DNA from: Paraburkholderia caffeinitolerans
Lineage (GTDB): Bacteria; Pseudomonadota; Gammaproteobacteria; Burkholderiales; Burkholderiaceae
Length of the DNA: 64,000 nt
Assembly (NCBI RefSeq): GCF_902859945.1
Contig: NZ_CADIKL010000023.1
Span: forward strand, 1-64,000
Reading direction: 5' to 3'
This document shows, in pieces, positions 1 to 7,562 of this stretch; the first letter of the stretch is position 1; the number at the start of each line of letters is the position of its first letter. The position numbers were made by a program, and so were the translations under genes. A model generated the notes under the pieces. It had not been told where the DNA came from, ran no database searches, and saw only the letters and a list, made by a program, of their open reading frames with translations.

Positions 1-67
1 CCACGAGCTTTCTCAGGTGGGCTTGGGTGGCTCCATCCAGTTTTCGGGCATCAGGTTTTGTCTTCAT
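1..67 (-). mobile_element. IS630-family transposase, N-terminal fragment (runs off left edge)
   Basis: Reading leftwards from an ATG at 67 gives 22 codons beginning MKTKPDARKLDGATQ and continuing AHLRKLV. This is the usual opening of IS630/Tc1-type transposases, just before their helix-turn-helix. The gene continues beyond the window, so I cannot tell whether the element is intact. IS630 elements insert at TA dinucleotides and carry short terminal inverted repeats. The end of the element should lie in the roughly 50 bp right of the start codon, but I could not fix it without the other end. Confidence 0.7.
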
Positions 68-272
68 GCCCATATAACGCACCACGCACTATTTGGTGCA
101 CACGTCAGTAAGTGCCATCATTCATTTCGAGTGCCGATGAACCGGGTTCATCCACGCATTCCATACGATCCCGCAACTTCCCCATGACAAACGGTCCGGC
201 GCTTTTGCGCCCGGACCGTCAAATCCAGACCCTTCCGCTATACCGCTCGCGCCCTGAAAACAGCATCAGAAT

Positions 273-500
273 CTATTTCTGGCTTTTCAGGTAAGCCCGG
301 CCAGCCGCCGTAATCGAAACACCGGAACGTCCACCTGACGGGAAGGTGATGAAGCCGGCGCTGATCAATTCCCGCGAGACCGACCAGCCGAGCGCTGGCG
401 CGTCTCTCCCATAGCGAACTTCAGAGAGGCGTTCCAGTGCCCATGCCGCGGACGCGGAAACGGACGCGGGCTGGGGATCGGGCATATCGCAGTCGCTCAT
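273..500 (-). CDS. Small hypothetical protein, possible winged-helix fold
   Basis: A 75-residue protein, not recognised by name. It has an acidic, serine/alanine-rich start, a central stretch that could form two helices (WALERLSEVRYG), and a C-terminal part ISAGFITF...GRSGVSITAAGRAYL. That end resembles the wing of small winged-helix proteins, in which 'ITxxGRxYL' closes the domain. No catalytic motif is visible. A modest purine-rich ribosome-binding site (GGA) precedes the ATG at 500. It is divergent from the methyltransferase-like gene at 716 and shares an AT-rich intergenic region with it. Real gene likely; function unknown. Confidence 0.5.
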   Translation of the reverse strand: MSDCDMPDPQPASVSASAAWALERLSEVRYGRDAPALGWSVSRELISAGFITFPSGGRSGVSITAAGRAYLKSQK

Positions 501-598
501 TGTTTTTCCAAAGGTCGGAGAGTTCCGCGGCAGCGCGCGCTGGCGATCGAAACCGGGCCCATCGGCCCGCAGGTTCGATGGAAGGCGGCAACCATGTG

Positions 599-639
599 AT
601 TATAATATGAAGATAATACGATGTGCATTGTATTATAAT
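599..639. promoter_or_regulatory. Nested inverted repeats with -10-like boxes between divergent genes
   Basis: An unusually AT-rich patch in GC-rich surroundings. The outer arms ATTATAATA (599-607) and TATTATAAT (631-639) are perfect inverted repeats. The inner arms ATAATAC (613-619) and GTATTAT (630-636) form a 24-bp dyad with a 10-nt centre. TATAAT hexamers occur on the plus strand at 601-606 and 634-639. This looks like a promoter overlapped by a dimeric repressor site serving the gene at 716 and perhaps the divergent gene at 500. The regulator is not identifiable from here. Confidence 0.45.
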
Positions 640-715
640 GCGCCGAGCGCCATCAGGCACCCGGACGGATGCCGCCAGTTTCATGCGCGTGTTTGACTAC
701 CAGGGTATATCGAGA

Positions 716-1552
716 ATGGACGGCGACCAGACATCGAGTGATGCACTCCTCGAATTCCCTTCAACGCCGTTGAGCGACAGGCGGCCGTTCGTGCTGGAAA
801 CGCAGCACGCGATATCGTTGCACTTCGATCACCTTGCCACCCAGAGTTGCATGTCGCTTCGCGCGCCGGACCGGCTCACGCTCGGCTATACGCGCACGAT
901 GATGGGCTTCCTGCTGCTGAAGCCCGACCCTCAGCGCATCTGCATGATCGGGCTGGGTGGGGGATCGCTGGCGAAGTACTGCTATCGGCACTTGCCTGCC
1001 GTCGATATCACCGTGGTCGAGATCAACCCCGAAGTCATCGCGCTGCGCGACGTCTTCAGGATTCCTGCAGACGATGCGCGCTTCAAGGTGGTTTGCGACG
1101 ATGGTGCTGACTACGTCAGGAACGAGGGCGTTGCGAAGGACGTCATTCTGGTTGACGCATACATGGCGGGGGGAATCTCGAGCCAGTGCGCGGATATCGA
1201 GTTCTTCTCAGCGTGTCGCGAACGTCTGGCGGACACGGGTGTTCTTGTCATCAACTTTACCGATGACGAGCCGGCGCTGGCCATCTACGTCGATCTGGTG
1301 AAGGCCGTGTTCGGTTCTTCGTACGCGGTGGTTCGATGCGCGGACGACAGCAATTTTGTCGTTTTTGCGTGGAACAGCCGATACCGCTTACCGTCCGTAC
1401 GCGTCCTGCTCGATCGCGCCATCTCATACGCGTGGGCGGATGACCTGAGGCTGTCCTCTATTGCCCGGCGCCTGAAAGGCGGGGAAGACGTGGATTCCGG
1501 GCAATTGATCTGGCAAACGCACGGCCATGCGCACTGGGAACTCGACGTTTGA
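716..1552 (+). CDS. Spermidine-synthase-like SAM-dependent methyltransferase fold protein
   Basis: 278 residues from the ATG at 716. Upstream in-frame starts exist (683, 623), but they add sequence that does not look like this family. The Rossmann SAM-binding core is clear: MIGLGGGSLAK at about residues 77-87, then an acidic end to strand 2 (VVEINPEV, E102), then DDGADYV. This is the SpeE/PABMT arrangement. The catalytic DSSDP-type motif of true aminopropyltransferases is replaced by VDAYMAGG. It therefore probably does not make spermidine and is better called a spermidine-synthase-like protein of unknown substrate. Cytoplasmic. The YoaK-like gene follows closely and may be co-transcribed. 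Confidence 0.75.
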   Translation: MDGDQTSSDALLEFPSTPLSDRRPFVLETQHAISLHFDHLATQSCMSLRAPDRLTLGYTRTMMGFLLLKPDPQRICMIGLGGGSLAKYCYRHLPAVDITVVEINPEVIALRDVFRIPADDARFKVVCDDGADYVRNEGVAKDVILVDAYMAGGISSQCADIEFFSACRERLADTGVLVINFTDDEPALAIYVDLVKAVFGSSYAVVRCADDSNFVVFAWNSRYRLPSVRVLLDRAISYAWADDLRLSSIARRLKGGEDVDSGQLIWQTHGHAHWELDV

Positions 1553-1581
1553 GCCGTCGCCAATGATTGAGTGAAGAATCC

Positions 1582-2349
1582 ATGCCCGCGCAGTACTTTC
1601 GAAGCCTGACAGGAAAACATCGTAGTGCGACCGCAAACCGTCAGCTCGGGTTTTCGCTCGCCTTCGTCGCGGGGGCAACCAATGCCGGTGGGTTCCTTGC
1701 AGTCAGGCAATACACGTCGCACATGAGCGGCATCGTGTCGGCGATCGCGGACCAGGCGGCGCTCGGGGATATCCGGCTCATGCTTGCCGGCGTCGGTTCG
1801 CTGGCATCGTTTCTTCTCGGGGCGGCGTGTTCGGCGGTGCTCGTCAACTGGGGGCGGCGGCGCAGCCTGCAAAGCCAGTATGTCCTTCCGTTACTGGTCG
1901 AAGCCGCGCTGCTACTCCTGTTCGGCCTGCTCGGCAGTCATCTCGCGCTATGGGAGGCGTTTTTTGTTCCCGTGACGGTCATTCTGCTGTGCTTCATCAT
2001 GGGGCTGCAGAACGCGCTGATCACAAAGCTGTCGGGCGCCGAGATTCGCACGACGCACATGACCGGCATCGTGACCGACCTCGGTATCGAACTGGGCAAG
2101 CTCTTTTACTGGAACCGGTCGACGGACGCTGCGGATGCCCATGCGGTCATCGCCAACCGCATGAAGCTGCGGATCCACGGCACGATGCTCGCGTCGTTCT
2201 TCGTGGGCGGCCTGACCGGCGCCATTGGCTTCAAGCATGTGGGCTACGTATCGACCGTGCCGCTCGCCGGCGCGCTTGTCACACTCACGGTCGTGCCTCT
2301 TGTCGACGACGCGCTGACTTACCTCTATCGGCTCGATCGCAGGCATTAG
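1582..2349 (+). CDS. YoaK/DUF1275 family membrane protein
   Basis: 255 residues from the ATG at 1582; an in-frame TTG at 1567 would add five residues. After a short basic N-terminus there are about six hydrophobic segments. The family signatures are visible: GATNAGGFLAV near the first helix, TSHMSGIVS, a central MGLQNAL...AEIRTTHMTGIVTDLG, then a basic cytoplasmic loop before the last two helices. Inner-membrane protein of the DUF1275 family, whose biochemical role is not established. Only 29 bp from the methyltransferase-like gene upstream, so probably one transcript. It converges with the GntP-type gene. Confidence 0.8.
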   Translation: MPAQYFRSLTGKHRSATANRQLGFSLAFVAGATNAGGFLAVRQYTSHMSGIVSAIADQAALGDIRLMLAGVGSLASFLLGAACSAVLVNWGRRRSLQSQYVLPLLVEAALLLLFGLLGSHLALWEAFFVPVTVILLCFIMGLQNALITKLSGAEIRTTHMTGIVTDLGIELGKLFYWNRSTDAADAHAVIANRMKLRIHGTMLASFFVGGLTGAIGFKHVGYVSTVPLAGALVTLTVVPLVDDALTYLYRLDRRH

Positions 2350-2362
2350 CCTGGCACCTATC

Positions 2363-3763
2363 TCAAACAACCCCCGTCGCGTAATAAACCGCGATCACGA
2401 AAAACACGGCCATCGTCTTGATGACCGTGACCGCGAAAATGTCGCGATACGATTCGCGGTGCGTGAGCCCCGTCACGGCGAGCAGCGTGATCACCGCGCC
2501 ATTGTGCGGCAGCGTATCCATGCCGCCGCTGGCCATCGCCACCACGCGATGCAGCACATCAAGCGGAATATTTGCAGCCTGCGCGCTCTTGATGAAGAGA
2601 TCCGACATGGCGGCGAGCGCGATGCTCATGCCGCCTGAAGCCGAGCCGGTAATGCCGGCCAGCGAGCTCACCGAAACGGCAGCGTTCACGAGCGGATTCG
2701 GAATGCTCTTGAGCGCGTCGCTCACCACGAGGAAGCCCGGCAGCGCCGCGATCACGCCGCCGAAGCCGTACTCCGAAGCCGTATTGAGCGAGGCGAGCAG
2801 CGCGCCCGCCACCGCGGCCTTCGTGCCGGTGGCGAAATGCTCCTTCACGCGCGAGAACGCTGTGATGACAACGAACGCGATGCCGAGCAGCAGCGCGCCC
2901 TCGACCGACCAGATGCCGACCAGTTGCTTGACCGTCGTGGTCACGGGCGCGTGAATGCCGGGCAGCATGTCGGGCGTGATCGTGTAGGTGTCGCCGTACC
3001 AGCCCGGAATCCAGCGCGTCAAAAAGAAGTTCGACACGCCCACGAGCACGAGCGGCGTGATCGCGAGCAGCGGGTTGGGCAGATGATCGGTTTTCACGCG
3101 GTCCGGCTCGTTCACAAGCGAGGTGCCGTAGCCTTCGCCCTTGGCCATCGCGCTGCGGCGGCGCCATTCCAGGTACGCGAGGCCCACCACGATGATGAAC
3201 AGCGAGCCGATGATGCCGAGCGCCGGCGCGGCCCACGCCGTGGTCTTGAAGAACGTGGTGGGGATGATGTTCTGGATCTGCGGCGTGCCGGGCAGCGAGT
3301 CCATCGTGAACGAGAACGCGCCCAGTGCAATGGCGCCTGGCATGAGGCGCTTGGGAATGTCGCTTTGGCGATAGAGCTCGGCGGCGAACGGGTACACCGC
3401 GAACACCACTACGAAGAGCGAGACGCCGCCGTAGGTGAGCAGCGCGCACACGGCCACGATCACGGCGTTCGCGCGCGAGCGGCCGATATAGCGGATGGCT
3501 GCGTGTACGATCGCCTCGGAGTAGCCTGATAGCTCGATCACCTTGCCGAACACCGCGCCCAGCAGGAACACGGGGAAGTAGAGCTTCACGAAGCCCACCA
3601 TCTTCTCCATGAAGATGCCCGAGAACACCGGGGCGACAGCGGAGGGATCGGTGAGCAGGACCGCGCCGAGGGCGGCCACCGGTGCGAAGAGGATCACGCT
3701 GTAGCCGCGGTAGGCGGCGAGCATGAGAAAGGCGAGGGCGGCTAGAACGATAACAAACGACAT
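2363..3763 (-). CDS. GntP-family (gluconate:H+ symporter-like) permease
   Basis: 466 residues, very hydrophobic, with roughly 12-14 membrane segments. Family hallmarks are the N-terminal helices LAALAFLMLAAYRGYSV, the conserved GIFMEKMVGFVKLYFPVFLLGAVFG block, the loop TMDSLPGTPQIQNIIPTTFFK and, near the C-terminus, GGMDTLPHNGAVITLLAVTGL. These fit the GntP/citrate-type carboxylate symporters of the inner membrane. The closest relatives by eye are carboxylate or hydroxyacid permeases rather than true gluconate transporters. No metabolic gene is adjacent to suggest the substrate. It is expressed leftwards, converging with the YoaK-like gene. Confidence 0.85.
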   Translation of the reverse strand: MSFVIVLAALAFLMLAAYRGYSVILFAPVAALGAVLLTDPSAVAPVFSGIFMEKMVGFVKLYFPVFLLGAVFGKVIELSGYSEAIVHAAIRYIGRSRANAVIVAVCALLTYGGVSLFVVVFAVYPFAAELYRQSDIPKRLMPGAIALGAFSFTMDSLPGTPQIQNIIPTTFFKTTAWAAPALGIIGSLFIIVVGLAYLEWRRRSAMAKGEGYGTSLVNEPDRVKTDHLPNPLLAITPLVLVGVSNFFLTRWIPGWYGDTYTITPDMLPGIHAPVTTTVKQLVGIWSVEGALLLGIAFVVITAFSRVKEHFATGTKAAVAGALLASLNTASEYGFGGVIAALPGFLVVSDALKSIPNPLVNAAVSVSSLAGITGSASGGMSIALAAMSDLFIKSAQAANIPLDVLHRVVAMASGGMDTLPHNGAVITLLAVTGLTHRESYRDIFAVTVIKTMAVFFVIAVYYATGVV

Positions 3764-3955
3764 GACGTCTCCTGTGATCCCATGCTTCGCGGTCGATCGC
3801 GGCCAGCCGTTTTACTGCGTTTTTATTGCGTAGACTGGTGCATGGTGCGTCGCAGCGATTGTATCGAAACACCCAGGTACGGCTTCGCAGACTGCGCAGT
3901 CCTGGCTTGACGCGAGCGGGTGGTCATCGTGCGCGATGCCTGGAAGGAGGTGGAG

Positions 3956-4564
3956 ATGCGGGAAATCGAGGCAAGGCGGGAAGGGCGGCAATGCCCTCGC
4001 ACGCAGCGGGGCGCGTGGTCGGTGGCGTTCGCCGTGGTTATCGCGCAGATCGTTGCGCCGGCAATTGCGGCATCCGGTGTGGCAGCCGGCGCCGCCACGG
4101 CAAGCGGCGCGAGCGCGTTGAGCGTCGATCCCGGCGAAATCCGTAACTGGTACAACGATCCGTTCTTCGCTCTATCGAGTGCGCCGGGCGCATGCCCGCA
4201 GCCGCTCGGCCCACGCATGACGAAGGCCGAAGCCGACGACGACGCCCACTACCGCGTGGAGCGCGGCACCACCTGCTGGCTCGCGCACAAGTGCACGAAA
4301 CCGAACTCCTATCTCTATGATGCGGATATCGCCAAGGCGATTCGCGAGAAGTTCAAGGATGCCGCGGCGCTCAATGGCACGAGCGTGTGGATCACGGTGC
4401 AGCGGCGCTTCGTCTACGCCGAAGGCTGCGTCCCGGCGGCCTTCGACCGGGCGGCGCTGGAGCGCGGCCTCGCGGCGATCCCCGACGTCGACCAGGTGTT
4501 CGTGCGCCTGCGCGCCGATCCGCACACACGTCCCCCCTACAAGACCTTGCCGCCGGCGCGCTGA
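3956..4564 (+). CDS. Exported hypothetical protein with BON-like C-terminal part
   Basis: 202 residues from the ATG at 3956. That start has a near-perfect ribosome-binding site (AAGGAGG) about eight bases upstream; a GTG at 3920 is less likely. A basic N-terminus followed by a hydrophobic stretch (AFAVVIAQIVAPAIAASG) suggests export to the periplasm. The mature part has four cysteines (ACPQ, TCWLAHKC, GCV) that may pair. It ends in a helix-strand unit (RAALERGLAAIPDVDQVFVRL) reminiscent of BON domains, which bind lipids or other proteins. Function unknown. The lipoprotein gene downstream may be in the same transcript. Confidence 0.6.
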   Translation: MREIEARREGRQCPRTQRGAWSVAFAVVIAQIVAPAIAASGVAAGAATASGASALSVDPGEIRNWYNDPFFALSSAPGACPQPLGPRMTKAEADDDAHYRVERGTTCWLAHKCTKPNSYLYDADIAKAIREKFKDAAALNGTSVWITVQRRFVYAEGCVPAAFDRAALERGLAAIPDVDQVFVRLRADPHTRPPYKTLPPAR

Positions 4565-4652
4565 CACTTCGACTCGTTTGCGCGCCGCTCACGCGCCGTC
4601 GGGCATGGCACAATCGCAACGTCGAAAAACTAGAAGGCCTTCGGGGTATCCC

Positions 4653-4931
4653 ATGATTCGTTCCGGTTCGTTGTTTTCCCGCTTTAGCAGGCTGTCGTCC
4701 ACGGCGGGTGTCTGTGCGTTGCTCGCGGCGCTGTCGGCATGCAGCAGCGGTCCGCCGCTGTTCCTCTCGGATGGCCGCCCGACGATTCCGGTCCAGTGCT
4801 CCGCCGCCGGCGACCACGATTCGTGCAAGCAGCAGGCTCTCCAGCGATGCGGGGGCGCCAGCTACGACACCGTCGATACGTCCAAAAGCGGCGATACCTA
4901 CACCCTCGTCTTCGCTTGCCAGGCGAAGTAA
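4653..4931 (+). CDS. Small lipoprotein, hypothetical
   Basis: 92 residues. The signal peptide ends in a lipobox (LSAC, with Cys30 as the lipidation site) after a hydrophobic core GVCALLAALS. The short mature part has three more cysteines (PVQCSAAGDHDSCKQQALQRC and a final ACQAK). This suggests a small disulphide-stabilised domain anchored in a membrane facing the periplasm. The start at 4653 is the only ATG that places a proper signal sequence. No family recognised. Confidence 0.65.
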   Translation: MIRSGSLFSRFSRLSSTAGVCALLAALSACSSGPPLFLSDGRPTIPVQCSAAGDHDSCKQQALQRCGGASYDTVDTSKSGDTYTLVFACQAK

Positions 4932-5000
4932 CGGGCACTCGCGTTGCGCGCCGCCAGACGGTGGCATCGTTTGACCGGCCCTGGTTGTTCTCAGTCGCTC

Positions 5001-6245
5001 TCAGGAGCTGCCGTCCGCGCCGCCGCTGCGGCAGCGCGTGGGCAGGTTCATCAACAGGCGCAGCAGGTCGGGCTGGCGCCGCGTGGCGGTCTTCAGGAAG
5101 ATCGACTGTAGTTGCTTGCGCACCGTGTCGTACTGAACGCTCACCTGCGTGGCGATTTCCTTCGGCGTGAGCCCGTCCACCAGCAAATGCACGATCCGGC
5201 ACTCGGCGGGCGAGAGCTCGAAGGCCGAGGCCAGCACCTGTTCGTTCACCGCCGGCGCCGAGCGCGGGTGGTAGAACGTGAGCGCCGCCATCGCGCGCAG
5301 CCCGGCGGCCTCGCCGGTCGTGACCACGTTGTAGAAGGCATAGAGCACTTCCGGGCCGCCCGGCAGCGGCGCGGCCCGGCTGCGCTCGCCGTCCGCGGCA
5401 ACGGCCTCGTCCACGATGCGCAGCGCGCGAAAGCGCGCCGCGGCGGCCCGCGCGCCGCTCGCGCGGTTTTTCAGCCGCGCCTCGTTGATCGCCACGTCCT
5501 CCAGAAAGCGCGCCTGATAAGGCGCTGCGAACACCAGCCGCTTGCCGCGCGCGCGCACGAGCGAAGTGGCGCGCAGCAGCCGTTGCGCGGCTTCGTTGCT
5601 GTGCAGGACTTCGCCGCTCGCGTTCACTAGCATCGCGGGCGGGCGCAGGTTGCGGGTGAGCGCGTCGGCGTCGGGCAGGAGGCGGCGCACGCTCAGGCGC
5701 AGCGCGCGCACCAGATGCGGCGCCAGCCGTTCGAGCAGCGCGCGCGTGGCTGGCGGCAGGGGGGCGTCTTGCGCGCTGCCCCGACACGCGATCATGGCCG
5801 TGAGCGTGCCGCTGTCGATCAGTTTGCAGATGGAAACGAAGCCCCCGCCGGCCGCGAGCAGGTCAGGCTCGAAAACCGGGTGGCCGTCGCAGGTTTGCGG
5901 GTTCGCGCCGCAATGGAGCCATTTTCCAGGAGGAAACGTGCGCAGCCATTCGAGGCGCGCATCGCCGCGATAAAGCGGGCGGATGAGTTCCAGCGGCTCC
6001 GTTTCCCGCACGCTGAAACCGTCGGCCCATGAAAAGAGTTCGCGCTGACGATCGAATACGCAAAGGTGAACCGAGGCAACGCCAATCGATTTCCTGAATT
6101 GCGCGCAAAAATCCTTCCATTCCGCTGGGTGCTCGATTGTTGCGTAAATCGCGTGAAGCAGGCTGTCGTGCTGAAAATCGCTCGAATTCACACCGTTCTC
6201 GTTATCAAAATCCAATTCGGCTCGCTTGCCGCGAAAATGCGGCAT
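5001..6245 (-). CDS. LuxR-type helix-turn-helix transcriptional regulator
   Basis: 414 residues from the ATG at 6245, which has AGGAA spaced correctly upstream; the frame remains open further 5' but without a good start. The N-terminal two thirds looks like a PAS/GAF-type sensor region (FSWADGFSVRE, PPAMLVNASGEVLHSNEAAQRLL). The last about 65 residues form a GerE/LuxR HTH: ELSPAECRIVHLLVDG, LTPKEIATQVSV, then QYDTVRKQLQSIF. There is no receiver domain. The signal and targets are unknown, and no obvious target operon lies next to it except the 375-bp gap to its right. Confidence 0.8.
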   Translation of the reverse strand: MPHFRGKRAELDFDNENGVNSSDFQHDSLLHAIYATIEHPAEWKDFCAQFRKSIGVASVHLCVFDRQRELFSWADGFSVRETEPLELIRPLYRGDARLEWLRTFPPGKWLHCGANPQTCDGHPVFEPDLLAAGGGFVSICKLIDSGTLTAMIACRGSAQDAPLPPATRALLERLAPHLVRALRLSVRRLLPDADALTRNLRPPAMLVNASGEVLHSNEAAQRLLRATSLVRARGKRLVFAAPYQARFLEDVAINEARLKNRASGARAAAARFRALRIVDEAVAADGERSRAAPLPGGPEVLYAFYNVVTTGEAAGLRAMAALTFYHPRSAPAVNEQVLASAFELSPAECRIVHLLVDGLTPKEIATQVSVQYDTVRKQLQSIFLKTATRRQPDLLRLLMNLPTRCRSGGADGSS

Positions 6246-6620
6246 GCATATTTCCTGCACAAATGAGGAATATACAGGCGCGATTTTCGCCGTTAATCTT
6301 CGATTCTTTCGATGGCTTACAGCCTTCAATGTGGACGAGGCGCCCGTTGTCTTCCGTGCGGTAGGCAACCGATAGGGCGCCCTGCGGATCTTATTCTCCG
6401 GTGGCAAGACGCGCTGAAATCTCCGCACCGTGAAAAATCGACGCCGGAAATATGGCGGTAATAAAGAGTGTAAAGGCAGAAAAATGAACGGGACGACTGG
6501 TGATTAGTCTGGTGGCATTGACGTAATGCAGCGGATCAAGCGCCTTTCGTTATTGGATATTGTGTATGCAGACGCCATGGCAGCGGCGTCTTCCAGAAGT
6601 TGAGGTATGCCGAGGGGACC
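6246..6620. other. 375-bp intergenic region, no gene seen
   Basis: This stretch separates the divergent LuxR-type regulator and the 75-residue protein. It is more AT-rich than its surroundings and presumably carries promoters for both genes. A -35-like TTGACG lies at 6518-6523, but I see no convincing -10 at the right distance. No RNA gene, repeat or terminator was recognised. Confidence 0.4.
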
Positions 6621-6848
6621 ATGAATCATCATCAACTCGAAAAGGACATTGAACATCTCGAGCAGGTCATTGCGCGGCTTTCAGGCAACGATCGCATTCC
6701 GCTTTCCTATTGGCGCAACCGCATCGAATCGGTGTCGAACGCGAATCTGGTGCCTTCGCAGATACAGCGCGTGAAGCGTTTGGCGCAGGCGCTGGGCGAG
6801 TTGGAGATGCGCGTAAAAGAGGGTTCGTCACACGAAACAGTTCGCTAG
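6621..6848 (+). CDS. Small helical hypothetical protein
   Basis: 75 residues from the ATG at 6621, preceded by a GAGGGG-type ribosome-binding site; a TTG at 6600 would add seven residues. The sequence is strongly helical and charged (HHQLEKDIEHLEQVIARLSG, then VKRLAQALGELEMRVKE), suggesting a short coiled coil. No known motif, signal peptide or membrane segment. It lies just upstream of an H-NS gene on the same strand, separated by 144 bp. Function unknown; gene call supported by start context and codon use. Confidence 0.5.
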   Translation: MNHHQLEKDIEHLEQVIARLSGNDRIPLSYWRNRIESVSNANLVPSQIQRVKRLAQALGELEMRVKEGSSHETVR

Positions 6849-6992
6849 GCCAAGACGCCGCCGGGGTATGGAGCGTGTGTTAAAAATCGCAATAAATTGG
6901 CTCGCGCCGATGAAAAAAGCCGGTCATTCGGCACTCTTTGACGCCGGAACGGTCACAATACGCTTGTGTGACTGAACTGGAGATCATTGTTC

Positions 6993-7289
6993 ATGGCGAG
7001 CTACAAGCAACTGACTGCCCAACTCGAAAAGCTGCATAAGGAAGTCGCGGCCGCGCGCGAGAAGGAAGTTGAGCAAGCGATTGCCGATATCAAGGCAAAG
7101 ATCGCGGAGTACGACATCACAGCGGAAGAACTCGGTTTCTCCAGCTCGCGTCCCGCGAGCGCGCGCAAGAAGCCGCTACCCGCGCGCTATAAGAACCCGA
7201 AAACCGGCGAGACCTGGAGCGGCCGTGGCCGCGCGCCTGGCTGGATGGCGGGCGTGAAGAATCGCGACCGTTTTCTGATCAGCGAGTAA
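6993..7289 (+). CDS. H-NS-type nucleoid-associated protein
   Basis: 98 residues. The N-terminal half is a coiled-coil oligomerisation region (YKQLTAQLEKLHKEVAAAREKEVEQAIADIKAKI). A linker with YDITAEELGF follows, then the C-terminal DNA-binding motif KNPKTGETWSGRGRAPGWM typical of betaproteobacterial H-NS (Bv3F/BpH3 type), whose RGR-type loop enters the AT-rich minor groove. The ATG at 6993 fits the family; a TTG two codons earlier is possible. Likely a silencer of horizontally acquired AT-rich DNA, such as the 42-kb region of this window, but that link is inference. Confidence 0.9.
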   Translation: MASYKQLTAQLEKLHKEVAAAREKEVEQAIADIKAKIAEYDITAEELGFSSSRPASARKKPLPARYKNPKTGETWSGRGRAPGWMAGVKNRDRFLISE

Positions 7290-7562
7290 AAGTAAACAGG
7301 GTTCAAGCGGATTTCGGGCAGGCTCCCGGCCACTCCCGTAAAACCTCACCTTAGGCGCGCAGTTCACCGCGCTCCGGCGGGCGCTCCCCGTTCGTGCGCG
7401 TGGCGATCTCGCCGCGCGCCGCCGTTAACTTTAGTCGTGTGCGGTAATGCCGTGTATCATTCGTCCCCGGCGCCTTGCGCCGCGCACACCGGTTGGCCGC
7501 ACACGCAACGCCCGCCGCGCGGCTGGTTGCCCGATTTCATCAGCGATACCCCTCCTCCAGCC

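Noticed and set aside
716..1552. Annotation as a true spermidine synthase (speE)
   Set aside because: The DSSDP-type substrate motif is missing and no speD or arginine decarboxylase gene is adjacent.
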